This document shows positions 18,364 to 26,305 of a stretch of 64,000 nucleotides of DNA, one piece after another. The notes beneath the pieces are model-generated. The model was not told the DNA's origin, searched no databases, and saw only the letters and a program-made list of their open reading frames with translations. The DNA is from an uncultured Clostridia bacterium (GTDB lineage: Bacteria; Bacillota; Clostridia; TANB77; CAG-508). The position numbers and the translations under genes are program-made. Where the stretch lies: the NCBI GenBank assembly GCA_904381285.1, contig CAJFII010000003.1:97449-161448 (forward strand). The letters are read 5' to 3'. Each line of letters opens with the position of its first letter. Position 1 is the first letter of the stretch.

Positions 18364-19242
18364 TTAAATACCACCTTTATATTTTGATATTAGATCAGAT
18401 AATTTTTGTGTATCTGATTTTGAGACACTTAAGTCTTTCATAATTTCCTCAGTATTATATTGCTTTCGTATATAATCATAAGCAATAAATACATCACGCT
18501 TTACAGTTCTTCTTTTGCGACTTCCTTTATCAAATTTTTCATCATTTGCAATATATTCAGCTGTATTATAATATTTATTAACTACTAAACGTCCCATTAA
18601 AAAGCTTTTACATTCAATAACAAAATTAGTTTGTTCACGTAATTTTTTATTAATACGTGTAAAAACTTGAGAACTTGAAACAATTTGCTTATGTAGTTTT
18701 CTTTGCTGTGAAATATAATCAAGTAAATTGTCTGGAGCATCTTCCCACTTTGTACTTTCAAATGTAAGATGTATCTCATCAAAGCCATAAATTACGCCAT
18801 TATTTTTCTCATAAAAGAAAAATAATTCACTATCAATAACCTCAATCCAGACTTTACGATACCATTTTTTATACTTATAATATTCTTTTTCAGTAATCTC
18901 AACAATTTCTATATTATTAGTCTCTATTAAATCTCGCCAAGAATTTATATGAGCATCTGCAACAGAACATTCAAAATTAGTTAATATTTTAACTTTAGGA
19001 TACTTTTCACGCATTTTAATAAGATAATTTACAATAGATATAGTCTTACCACTACCACCTAAACCACAAAAAGCCCAGAAACCATAGCCACGAAAAACAG
19101 TTTTGTCCATGCGATAAATATCTCTAATAAATAAAGGAATAGCTTTAAAAAATTTAATTAAAAAATTGCTTAAATAAAAACCAGTTAATAAATTAACAAT
19201 ATTAAAAATCATAAATATAGCAAAAAAAATCCAAAAATACAT
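18364..19242 (-). CDS. Zot/pI-like inovirus assembly ATPase
   Basis: Morphogenesis protein of filamentous phages, an inner-membrane ATPase that drives virion extrusion. The 292-residue protein has an N-terminal membrane segment (residues 2-24), Walker A GLGGSGKT (60-67), Walker B VIYGFDE (150-156) and the usual QQRKLHKQIVSSSQ sensor region near 185. This is the marker gene identifying the element as an inovirus. The Zot name is historical; no toxin activity is implied. GGAG precedes the ATG. Confidence 0.92.
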   Translation of the reverse strand: MYFWIFFAIFMIFNIVNLLTGFYLSNFLIKFFKAIPLFIRDIYRMDKTVFRGYGFWAFCGLGGSGKTISIVNYLIKMREKYPKVKILTNFECSVADAHINSWRDLIETNNIEIVEITEKEYYKYKKWYRKVWIEVIDSELFFFYEKNNGVIYGFDEIHLTFESTKWEDAPDNLLDYISQQRKLHKQIVSSSQVFTRINKKLREQTNFVIECKSFLMGRLVVNKYYNTAEYIANDEKFDKGSRKRRTVKRDVFIAYDYIRKQYNTEEIMKDLSVSKSDTQKLSDLISKYKGGI

Positions 19243-19267
19243 ATAATTTTCTCCTCATATTGATTGT

Positions 19268-19297
19268 CCACACGCGACATTATGTCGCGTGTGTGTG
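19268..19297 (-). other. G+C-rich hairpin between pVI-like and zot genes
   Basis: Perfect 11-bp arms ACACGCGACAT/ATGTCGCGTGT with one central base (19270-19292), flanked by more GTG/CAC bases. Its composition is unlike the rest of the phage. It is a candidate packaging signal, an mRNA processing hairpin, or a terminator lacking a U tract. Confidence 0.5.
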
Positions 19298-19298
19298 G

Positions 19299-19544
19299 CT
19301 ATACATTAAGATGAACAGCACTAGCAACAATACTGAATAATCTAAATAATAAAGTAAATCCTATACACATAAAAATAGAGATAAATGCCTCACTAATTGG
19401 TAAATATATATTAAAGCCAAAAATAACCCTTAAAATCTGAGGCAAAGTAGTTATAAGCCATGCTGGAGTTTCTAAAACAGGTAACATAGAAACAATAAAA
19501 AAAAGTAAAGTATCAAAAACTTGCAGTAATAAATAAACTATCAT
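19299..19544 (-). CDS. pVI-like minor coat / membrane protein
   Basis: An 81-residue, very hydrophobic protein with three likely membrane segments and few charges. Position (between adsorption protein and pI ATPase), size and hydrophobicity match filamentous-phage gene VI proteins. Its start overlaps the stop of the adsorption-protein gene by four bases (ATGA), indicating coupled translation and stoichiometric expression. Assigned by synteny rather than by sequence similarity. Confidence 0.7.
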   Translation of the reverse strand: MIVYLLLQVFDTLLFFIVSMLPVLETPAWLITTLPQILRVIFGFNIYLPISEAFISIFMCIGFTLLFRLFSIVASAVHLNV

Positions 19545-20877
19545 TTATCAGTCCCCCCTTTAGAATTAATAGAACTATCAACAGAATTCATACCTTGTGT
19601 AGAACCATATTTAAGAACATATTTGACAATATAAACTAAAGCCATAGCATAAACAACAAGCATTAATAAAGTACGTACACTCATTCTGTAAGGCTCATAA
19701 GCATTTAATACGTTAGTAAATTCATAATCATTTGTTTTAAAATGTATAGACCCTAAATTAAACTCCCAACCAGAAATCTTAATATCAAGAAAATCCTCGT
19801 TAAATACTTCTTGCTTAACTTTTTCTACTTCATCAGAGAAAAAAGTTACAAAAGGTATATGATTTTTAAAAGTATTTCCTAAGTCTGTATAATCTTGTTT
19901 TATAGCTTCCCATTGCTCATCAGTTGGTACAACAATATGTATTAAAAAATCAAGGAAAGCATCAAAAAAATTAGTAAACCAATTCCAAATATAACCTATA
20001 TTTTCAACCATGCCAGAAAAGAAATCACTAATATTAGTCCATAAATTACTAAAGAAATTTCCTATAGAACTTCCTAAATCAGAAAACCAATCACCAATAT
20101 TAGAAAACCAATTAGATAAATTTGTACCTAAATTACTAAAAAATTCACCTATAGAATTTACCAAATTAGAAAAACCCTCAGTAAGATTATTCCAAAAGCC
20201 ATTAAAGAAATTACCTATAGATGTAGCCATTTCTTGGAGCTTAGTAGGTATACTAGACAAAGCGTTCCAAATATTATCAAACCAACTGGAATCAGGATGA
20301 TAAGTATCTTCGTTATCACCGACGGTATTTCCTCCACCTGGGTTGGTCTCATCAGAGTCACCTGTGGAGGTCGAGGAAAAAAAAGAGTACCATCAGAATT
20401 ATAAATTTCACCAGAAAAAACGGAATAGTGACGAGTTTCAAAATCTTTATATATTCTAAACGAATCACTAGTAAGTTCATTTTGATAACATGTAGATATT
20501 CCATCTTGATTTCCATCACGTCCGCCCCAGATATAATGTTGAACTGGATTATCTAGTAAATCAAAAAAGTTAACTTCATAATACGTATCGGTTTCATTCA
20601 CAATAGTAAGTCTAGCACTATCTGAAGATGTATAATGTAAAACTGTCCAATCAATCCAGTTATTAAGAGTATCAGTATAATAAGTTTTAGGGCTTTTACC
20701 TTCTTCTATTCCTAAAAGATTTCCAAAATTATAAGTCATTGGGAGCCAAGATTGAGTAGAATTATTATAATAATCTGATGTTATACTAAAAGCACTAACA
20801 CAAGAGCTAAAAAGACAGATACTTACAAAAGCAAAAATACAAATAAATAACTTACTTTTAGAAAAAATTTTAAACAT
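19541..20877 (-). CDS. Inovirus adsorption protein (pIII-like), long form by -1 frameshift
   Basis: Two overlapping frames join into one 445-residue protein through a -1 shift at 20377. Residues 1-29 are a signal peptide, 30-167 an extracellular domain, about 168-190 a Ser/Thr/Gly/Asp linker with GGGN, as in pIII linkers. About 215-300 is an unusual array of amphipathic repeats rich in IGxFFxxL/LxxWF units, and 400-421 a C-terminal membrane anchor. The N-terminal frame and the second frame make sense only when joined: the linker is encoded upstream of any start codon in the second frame. A TTG at 20260 could otherwise start the second part alone. Homopolymer indel is an alternative. Confidence 0.75.
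20215..20877 (-). CDS. Adsorption protein short form (no frameshift), 220 residues
   Basis: Frame 0 of the same gene, from the ATG after AAAGGAG. It shares residues 1-167 with the long form, then reads a Pro-rich stalk (FFPRPPQVTLMRPTQVEE) and a convincing membrane anchor (about residues 190-212) followed by a positively charged SSKKW tail. A random out-of-frame extension would rarely give such a clean stop-transfer segment. This suggests both products are real and that the same bases encode an anchor in one frame and a linker in the other. Confidence 0.65.
   Translation of the reverse strand: MFKIFSKSKLFICIFAFVSICLFSSCVSAFSITSDYYNNSTQSWLPMTYNFGNLLGIEEGKSPKTYYTDTLNNWIDWTVLHYTSSDSARLTIVNETDTYYEVNFFDLLDNPVQHYIWGGRDGNQDGISTCYQNELTSDSFRIYKDFETRHYSVFSGEIYNSDGTLFFPRPPQVTLMRPTQVEEIPSVITKILIILIPVGLIIFGTLCLVYLLSSKKWLHL
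20331..20384 (-). promoter_or_regulatory. -1 programmed ribosomal frameshift signal
   Basis: Eight T (20384-20377) read in frame 0 as CTT TTT TTT, so the heptamer T_TTT_TTT (20383-20377) fits X_XXY_YYZ. A 6-nt spacer CCTCGA follows, then a 7-bp G+C-rich stem CCTCCAC/GTGGAGG (20370-20364 with 20337-20331) with possible inner GGT/ACC pairs. Phasing of both frames was checked by coordinate. Confidence 0.75.
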
Positions 20878-20886
20878 ATAATTCTC

Positions 20887-20934
20887 CTTTCTTAAAAAAA
20901 TAAAAGACCAGGGACTACGAAAAAATCCCTAGCC
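20887..20934 (-). terminator. Terminator between coat gene and adsorption gene
   Basis: Stem CTAGGGA/TCCCTGG with a T-rich loop and a T-rich tail. Filamentous phages usually have a partial terminator after the major coat gene, which keeps coat mRNA abundant. Confidence 0.75.
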
Positions 20935-20958
20935 CGAAAATTGGACTATACCTCTTAA

Positions 20959-21120
20959 TTATAAGAATGTATATATAACTCTCTTTATTAAGCTAATACC
21001 AATAAAAGTAGCCATAATTCCTATACCTATAGGAATAAGAACATTTAAGCCACTGTTAATAGCATTTGTTACAGGGGAAACAGTATTAGCAGTAATTTCA
21101 AAAGCACCTACAGTATTCAT
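20959..21120 (-). CDS. Probable major coat protein (pVIII-like), 53 residues
   Basis: The layout is an amphipathic N-terminus, one hydrophobic span rich in Ile/Gly (VLIPIGIGIMATFIGI) and a basic C-terminal end (KRVIY), the pattern of filamentous coat subunits, here without a separate signal peptide. AAGGAG at 7 bases from the ATG, a palindrome upstream and a terminator downstream suit a highly expressed gene. Assigned by layout and position. Confidence 0.75.
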   Translation of the reverse strand: MNTVGAFEITANTVSPVTNAINSGLNVLIPIGIGIMATFIGISLIKRVIYTFL

Positions 21121-21135
21121 AGTAGACTCCTTTCT

Positions 21136-21155
21136 GAAAACTTAATTAAGTTTTC
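21136..21155. promoter_or_regulatory. Perfect 20-bp palindrome before the coat gene
   Basis: GAAAACTTAATTAAGTTTTC lies just upstream of the coat ribosome binding site. A second hairpin (TTTACATC/GATGTAAA) lies about 50 bp further upstream. Candidate operator or mRNA 5' stabilising hairpin. Confidence 0.6.
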
Positions 21156-21222
21156 AAATAAAATACCAATCTTATAGACATCTATTTAATTGGGGGAATT
21201 TTACATCAAAAGATGTAAAAAA

Positions 21223-21390
21223 TTAAAAGCTTATAAAATTAGATATAGATTTATATAATAAGTAACAAACAAATACTGCAATAATTCCACCTAAAAAATA
21301 AAGTATTGCAGTAGTAGAAACATTTAAAGAAGTTTCTATATTTGTTACTTTATCAGCTATAGTGTTCAATAGAATAATTTCATTATTCAC
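21223..21390 (-). CDS. Small single-span prophage protein, 55 residues
   Basis: GTG start at 21390 overlaps the stop of the preceding gene by eight bases (GTGAATAA), so translation is coupled. One membrane span (about residues 29-46, TAILYFLGGIIAVFVCYLL) and a short polar N-terminus. Candidate pVII/pIX-like tip protein or a second coat protein. Family not recognised. Confidence 0.65.
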   Translation of the reverse strand: MNNEIILLNTIADKVTNIETSLNVSTTAILYFLGGIIAVFVCYLLYKSISNFISF

Positions 21391-21652
21391 TAATATCGAC
21401 CAACCTTACATTCCATGTATTATTAGTATAAAGTAATTTAAAAGATACATTTAATAATTGTAAACCTACAAAATTAGAAGTTAATATCTTTTTCATTACT
21501 TCTTTATCAAATACAAAAAATCTACAAGGATTATTATTTTTATCTAATAAATTTAAAATAATAAAATTTCTTTCATCTTCTGGTAATTCATTAGCATTTT
21601 TCTTTTTCATAAGTTCTAAATTCAAATACTTAAATTCTTCAATAAAATCCAT
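21383..21652 (-). CDS. Candidate ssDNA-binding protein (gene V-like), 89 residues
   Basis: First gene of the structural operon, where filamentous phages encode the ssDNA-binding protein. The C-terminal half alternates strands (FIILNLLD, RFFVFD, VSFKLLYTNNTWNVRLVDI), consistent with a small OB-like beta-barrel. No motif proves DNA binding, so the role is inferred from order and size. AGGAG precedes the ATG, and a promoter lies in the attachment repeat about 150 bp upstream. Confidence 0.5.
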   Translation of the reverse strand: MDFIEEFKYLNLELMKKKNANELPEDERNFIILNLLDKNNNPCRFFVFDKEVMKKILTSNFVGLQLLNVSFKLLYTNNTWNVRLVDISE

Positions 21653-21736
21653 ATTAAAAACTCCTAACTATATAAAATTTAAATAAAAAAATAAGCCGAG
21701 TTAATCGACTTAAATATTACAACAATGAACAAAATA

Positions 21737-21838
21737 TCTTTCCTTTTGCGCAATGTTATATTTTTATTTTTTAGGGATTTATTTTCCCCTATCGATTTAC
21801 TTGACTTATTATAAACATATAAATTTTTAAATGTCAAT
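21737..21838 (+). repeat. Right attachment repeat (attR)
   Basis: Partner of 15482-15583 (five mismatches in 102 bp). The last 41 bp and the TAGGG...CCCTA core are identical in both copies. Confidence 0.9.
21807..21836 (-). promoter_or_regulatory. Promoter inside attR driving the structural operon
   Basis: TTGACA (21836-21831), 18-bp spacer, TATAAT (21812-21807), pointing into the ssDNA-binding and coat genes. Because the repeat is shared, the promoter is retained in both integrated and circular forms. The TAGGGG...CCCTA inverted repeat lies in its leader. Confidence 0.7.
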
Positions 21839-21890
21839 AACAAAAAAGACGTAGATCATTTTACCTACATCTTATATATTTTCAAATTTA

Positions 21891-23213
21891 CTATTTATAT
21901 TGTTTTAAAAAGATTTCCATTTTTTCTAAAAATTCTTTATTTGTTTTTGTTGCAACTAATTGATTTAGTAATTGTTCTGTAACTTCAGCTACTGACATAT
22001 TTGACATCGCTTTTCTTAATGCAAATACAGTTTCTAATTCCTTTTCATCTAGAAGTAAATCCTCTCTTCTTGTTCCAGATTTATTAATATCTATTGCTGG
22101 GAAAATACGTTTTTCAGATAATTTTCTATCTAAATGAACTTCCATATTACCCGTTCCTTTGAATTCTTCGAAAATCACTTCATCCATTCTACTTCCTGTT
22201 TCAACTAAAGCTGATGCAAGTATAGTTAAACTTCCTCCATCCTCTATATTTCTTGCTGCACCAAAAAACTTTTTAGGTTTATGTAAAGCACTTGGATCAA
22301 AACCTCCAGATAAAGTTTTTCCAGATGAAGGAATTACTAAATTATATGCTCTTGCTAATCTTGTAATACTATCTAATAAGATAACAACATCTTTTTTTTG
22401 TTCTGTAAGCCTTTTTGCTCTTTCTAACACCATTTCAGCTACTTTTACATGGTGTTCTGGTAATTCATCAAATGTTGAATATATTACTTCACCTTTTATA
22501 GAACGTTTCATGTCTGTAACTTCTTCTGGCCTTTCATCAATTAATAGTACAATTAGTTCAACTTCTGGATTATTTGTACTTATACTATTTGCAATTTTCT
22601 TTAAAAGAGTAGTTTTTCCAACTTTTGGAGGAGCAACAATCATACCTCTTTGCCCTTTTCCAATAGGTGAAATTAAATCTATTAATCTCATTGCATATTC
22701 ATTAGGTGTAGTTTCTAATCTTAATCTTTCTTGTGGATAAATTGGTGTTAAATCATCAAAGTTTTTTCTTTTATATGCTTTTTCTGGTGCTTCACCATTT
22801 ACTTCTCCAACAAATATTAAAGCAGGAAATTTTTCTCCTTCTTTTGGTTGTCTAGATATACCTTTTATTTTGTCACCTGTATCTAATTTAAATCTCCTTA
22901 TTTGGACTGGTGAGATATAGATGTCATTTGGTGTAGATAAATAATTCTCTCCTCTTAAAAAACCATAACCATCTGGTAAAACTTCTAATATTCCTTCTAC
23001 TATTTGATCATCTTCATTAGTAACTTTATAAGTATCGTTTAAATGATTTGATTCTTTTTCAGAAGTGTTTTCATCTTTATCTTTATTTAAATTTTCATCT
23101 AAATTTTGTAATGCTATAATTAATTCATCTTTTTTTAATTTAGAAACATTTTTAATTTCTTTTTCTTTTGCTAACTGCCTTAATTCTGCTAAAGATTTTT
23201 CTTCGTACCCCAT
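21891..23213 (-). CDS. rho: Transcription termination factor Rho
   Basis: RNA-dependent hexameric helicase that terminates transcription. The 440-residue protein has an N-terminal Rho-N helix domain ([13 protein letters not shown]), an OB RNA-binding domain (GYGFLRG, DIYISP), the Walker A region [12 protein letters not shown], Walker [15 protein letters not shown] and the GGFDPSAL loop. ATG 23213 follows GGAGG; an in-frame ATG at 23225 overlaps that site. A hairpin follows the gene at 21845-21880, just outside attR, shielding the prophage from rho transcription. Confidence 0.96.
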   Translation of the reverse strand: MGYEEKSLAELRQLAKEKEIKNVSKLKKDELIIALQNLDENLNKDKDENTSEKESNHLNDTYKVTNEDDQIVEGILEVLPDGYGFLRGENYLSTPNDIYISPVQIRRFKLDTGDKIKGISRQPKEGEKFPALIFVGEVNGEAPEKAYKRKNFDDLTPIYPQERLRLETTPNEYAMRLIDLISPIGKGQRGMIVAPPKVGKTTLLKKIANSISTNNPEVELIVLLIDERPEEVTDMKRSIKGEVIYSTFDELPEHHVKVAEMVLERAKRLTEQKKDVVILLDSITRLARAYNLVIPSSGKTLSGGFDPSALHKPKKFFGAARNIEDGGSLTILASALVETGSRMDEVIFEEFKGTGNMEVHLDRKLSEKRIFPAIDINKSGTRREDLLLDEKELETVFALRKAMSNMSVAEVTEQLLNQLVATKTNKEFLEKMEIFLKQYK

Positions 23214-23324
23214 ATGTACCTCCATACTATTAAAACTTTCCCTTATGTATAATATTGTATCATATAAATCTCTTAAACTCTAGTGCTTAAATGAAAATAA
23301 TCTATAAAACATAAGTTCTACAGA

Positions 23325-23597
23325 TTACTTTTTTATATCTATATATACTTTTTCATTTGGCAAATACATATCTAATTTTTCACGTGCCAATTCTTCAATA
23401 TATTCTGGAGAAGATATATTTTCCTTTGTTGCAAGTAACGTTTGATTATATTCTTCTTGTTCTTGTATTTTTTCCTTTAAATTAGCTTGTTGATTGTTAT
23501 AAGCATTAATTGCTTTTTGTTGATTTATAAAAGTTATTGAAACATACAATATAACAATTACAAGAAAAAATTTTTTAATTAATTTATTTATTTTCAT
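23325..23597 (-). CDS. Septum formation initiator, DivIC/FtsL family
   Basis: Small bitopic division protein. A basic N-terminus, one membrane span (about residues 9-25) and an extracytoplasmic coiled coil (NQQANLKEKIQEQEEYNQTL), ending in the family segment YIEELAREKLDMYLPNEKVY. 90 residues from ATG 23597. It lies downstream of yabP-yabQ, as in Bacillus and Clostridium (yabP-yabQ-divIC). Confidence 0.85.
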   Translation of the reverse strand: MKINKLIKKFFLVIVILYVSITFINQQKAINAYNNQQANLKEKIQEQEEYNQTLLATKENISSPEYIEELAREKLDMYLPNEKVYIDIKK

Positions 23598-23693
23598 AAG
23601 TATATTACACTCCAATTTATCTTTAAAATGTTAAAATTTCCTACGGAAACTTACTATATATATATTTCTACATATATGTCAAAAATCCTTCAT

Positions 23694-24173
23694 TTAGTTT
23701 TCATTTTTTGTAGTTTTTTGTGATTTTTTTATAAAATCTAATAAATTTCCCTTATTTTTTGTAAAAATTTTTCTCATATTTATAATTATAAACGAAATTG
23801 GTCGAAATAATATCTTTTTTATTATATTAATCAATAACTTAATTGGATATGTTATAATTTTTATTATATTTTTAATAGTGGAAATTATAATTATACTTAC
23901 TTTCATGAAATATTTACTAATTGTTAAAATATAAATTGAAATTCCAAGTATAATCCCTAGAAATATAAAAAAGCGTATTTCACCATTGTTATAACAAAAA
24001 ATAAAATATAGTGTTAGAACTCCTGCTCCAATCCAAAACATGATATCTTCTATGTATGTAATAATATCTGAAGTTTTAAATGATTTTCGTAATACTCTAA
24101 AAATGTCAAATAGAATACCTATTAAGATGCCATTAATTACAAAAATTACAAATAAAAAAGCCTGATTATTCAA
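23694..24173 (-). CDS. yabQ: Spore cortex protein YabQ
   Basis: Sporulation membrane protein needed for cortex formation. The 159-residue protein has four to five membrane segments, starting with FLFVIFVINGILIGILFD and the family-type FRVLRKSFKTSD. It lies immediately downstream of yabP and upstream of the divIC-like gene, the conserved order. Lys/Asn-rich C-terminal tail. Confidence 0.85.
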   Translation of the reverse strand: MNNQAFLFVIFVINGILIGILFDIFRVLRKSFKTSDIITYIEDIMFWIGAGVLTLYFIFCYNNGEIRFFIFLGIILGISIYILTISKYFMKVSIIIISTIKNIIKIITYPIKLLINIIKKILFRPISFIIINMRKIFTKNKGNLLDFIKKSQKTTKNEN

Positions 24174-24190
24174 TGCGCAACACCTATTTT

Positions 24191-24487
24191 CTATTTAAAA
24201 ATTTTTCCTAGAATACTTCCACCCTTTTTTTCCATTTCTTTTTCACTATAATTCATGCTAAATATATCACCTTCAACCACAACTTCTGAAGTATCTATAC
24301 TTAGTTTATTTATTCTTAAATCCTCACCTTTTATAGTTAATAACCCTAATTCAGTTTCTATAATTACTACTTGGTCATCAAAACTTAATACATCTAATAC
24401 ACCTGATACAGATAATTTTTCTCTGTTTTCTAATACTAAATTTTGAATAACATTATTAGAAATACTTTTTCTTTCTTCTGAAACCAT
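24191..24487 (-). CDS. yabP: Spore protein YabP
   Basis: Sporulation protein that works with YabQ in cortex formation. 98 residues with the YabP/YqfC fold pattern: LENREKLSVSGVLDVLSFDD, VIIETELGLLTIKGEDL and an acidic beta-rich end. Seventeen bases separate it from yabQ. GGAG precedes the ATG. Confidence 0.88.
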   Translation of the reverse strand: MVSEERKSISNNVIQNLVLENREKLSVSGVLDVLSFDDQVVIIETELGLLTIKGEDLRINKLSIDTSEVVVEGDIFSMNYSEKEMEKKGGSILGKIFK

Positions 24488-24581
24488 TTAATTCAACTCC
24501 TATCTAACTTTTCGGTCTAAAGTATATATATTCATAACTTGCCCAACTTAGAACTTTATATAAATTAAATTTACAAAAAAG

Positions 24582-24626
24582 ACACAAAAAAAGAACTATT
24601 TAGTACATTAAACTAAATAGTTCTTT
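24582..24626 (-). terminator. Terminator of purH
   Basis: AAAGAACTATTTAG pairs with CTAAATAGTTCTTT, followed on the minus strand by seven T. Confidence 0.9.
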
Positions 24627-24641
24627 AATAATAATTTTATA

Positions 24642-26189
24642 TTAATGTCTAAAATGTCTCATTCCTGTAAATATCATGCTAATGCCATATTCGTTACATT
24701 TATCAATTGATTCTTGATCCCTTATTGAGCCTCCTGGTTGAATAATCGCTGTAATTCCTGCCTTATGAGCTTCTTCTACACAATCAGCAAATGGGAAAAA
24801 TGCATCAGATGCAAGAACTGCTCCTTTTGTTATTCCAGGTTCTATTAATTCTTCTGCATGTTCTATAGATTGTTTTGTTGCCCAAATTCTATTTACTTGT
24901 CCAGGGCCAATTCCAATTGATTGTTTATCTTTTCCTAATGCTATTCCATTTGATTTTACATATTTTACAATTTTCCAAGTAAACATCATATCTTCTAATT
25001 CTTTATCAGTAGGTTTTCTGTTTGTTACAACCTCATAATTATCTAATAATTTTGTATCAACTGTTTGTACAATAATTCCTCCGTTTATTTTCTTGATATC
25101 ATATGATCCTTCTGGTTGTTTTACTTGGATGTTTGGTAATTCCAATACACGTAAGTTTTTCTTTGTTTGTAATAATTCTAGAGCTTCTTTTTCATATGAA
25201 GGAGCAACAATTACTTCCAAAAAGATTTCTTTCATTTCTTTTGCTATGTCTAAAGTTATTTCTCTATTTGCTACTACAATTCCGCCAAAAATTGATGTTT
25301 TGTCGGCGTTAAATGCTTTTTTCCATGCTGAATATAGATTGTCACTGCTACCTACACCACATGGATTACCATGTTTACAAGCAACAACTGTTGGTTCATC
25401 AAATTCTTTTAATAGTTCTAACGCACCATTTGTATCATTTATATTATTAAAAGATAATTCTTTTCCATTCAATTGTTTTGCAACTGTTAGACTACCTTCA
25501 CATTTCCCTACTTCTTTATATAAAGCACCTTTTTGATGAGGATTTTCACCATATCTCATTTCTTGAACTTTTTCATATGTTAATGTAAGTTCTGTTGGAA
25601 AGCTTTCATCATTTCTTTGTTCTTTTATATATTTATAAATCATAGCATCATAACTAGCTGTATGTTCAAATACTTTTTGCATTAAATAAAAGTTTGTATC
25701 CAAAGATACTTTTCCATTTTCTTTTAGTTCTTCTAATACTTTTTTATAATCATTAGGATCTGTAATTACTGAAACATCTTGATAATTTTTTGCTGCACTA
25801 CGTAACATTGTAGGCCCGCCAATATCTATGTTTTCTATAGCTTCTTGTCTTTCTACTCCTTCTTTTAAAATTGTTTGTTTGAAAGGATATAAATTAACTA
25901 CTACAAAATCTATTGTATCTATACCTAGTTCTTTTAATTGATTCATATGATTTTCATTATTTCTTATTGCTAAAATTCCTGCATGCACTTTTGGATGTAA
26001 AGTTTTTACTCTTCCATCTAAACATTCTGGAAAACCTGTAAGTTCACTGATTTCAATTGCATTTACTCCATTTTCTTTTAATTTCTTATAAGTGCCCCCT
26101 GTTGATATAATTTCTACTCCACAATTTTCTAATTCTTTTGCAAATTCTACAATACCTGTTTTATCAGATACACTAATTAAAGCTTTCAT
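24642..26189 (-). CDS. purH: Bifunctional AICAR transformylase / IMP cyclohydrolase
   Basis: Catalyses the last two steps of IMP synthesis. The 515-residue protein has the N-terminal cyclohydrolase domain ([32 protein letters not shown]) and the C-terminal transformylase domain ([49 protein letters not shown]). It stands alone, away from the other pur genes, with its own terminator. Confidence 0.97.
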   Translation of the reverse strand: MKALISVSDKTGIVEFAKELENCGVEIISTGGTYKKLKENGVNAIEISELTGFPECLDGRVKTLHPKVHAGILAIRNNENHMNQLKELGIDTIDFVVVNLYPFKQTILKEGVERQEAIENIDIGGPTMLRSAAKNYQDVSVITDPNDYKKVLEELKENGKVSLDTNFYLMQKVFEHTASYDAMIYKYIKEQRNDESFPTELTLTYEKVQEMRYGENPHQKGALYKEVGKCEGSLTVAKQLNGKELSFNNINDTNGALELLKEFDEPTVVACKHGNPCGVGSSDNLYSAWKKAFNADKTSIFGGIVVANREITLDIAKEMKEIFLEVIVAPSYEKEALELLQTKKNLRVLELPNIQVKQPEGSYDIKKINGGIIVQTVDTKLLDNYEVVTNRKPTDKELEDMMFTWKIVKYVKSNGIALGKDKQSIGIGPGQVNRIWATKQSIEHAEELIEPGITKGAVLASDAFFPFADCVEEAHKAGITAIIQPGGSIRDQESIDKCNEYGISMIFTGMRHFRH

Positions 26190-26305
26190 AATTTAACCTC
26201 CATTTACATTATATAGCTATTATAATACATTCTACAAAATATAGCAATATATACAAAAAAATATAGGAATTTGTTTGACAAACTCCTATATTTTTCTTTT
26301 AATTT

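Larger units (their letters stand above)
15482..21838. mobile_element. Inovirus (filamentous phage) prophage
   Basis: A 6,255-bp unit between 102-bp direct repeats, with the full gene order of a filamentous phage on the minus strand: ssDNA-binding candidate, two tiny membrane proteins (one a clear coat candidate), a signal-peptide adsorption protein, a pVI-like protein, Zot/pI ATPase and a gene II/X-type replication protein. The size, a terminator just after the coat gene and the tiny single-span proteins are typical of Inoviridae. It encodes no integrase or transposase. All genes look intact, so it may be active. It lies between the host genes at 14.2 kb and rho. Confidence 0.92.

Noticed and set aside
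19541..20260. Independent 239-residue gene starting at TTG 20260
   Set aside because: No ribosome binding site fits, and the same frame continues upstream as a protein-like linker up to the T8 slippery run, so a joined product is more likely.
20010..20300. Plus-strand 96-residue frame opposite the adsorption gene
   Set aside because: Repetitive shadow of the amphipathic repeats on the other strand, with no ribosome binding site.
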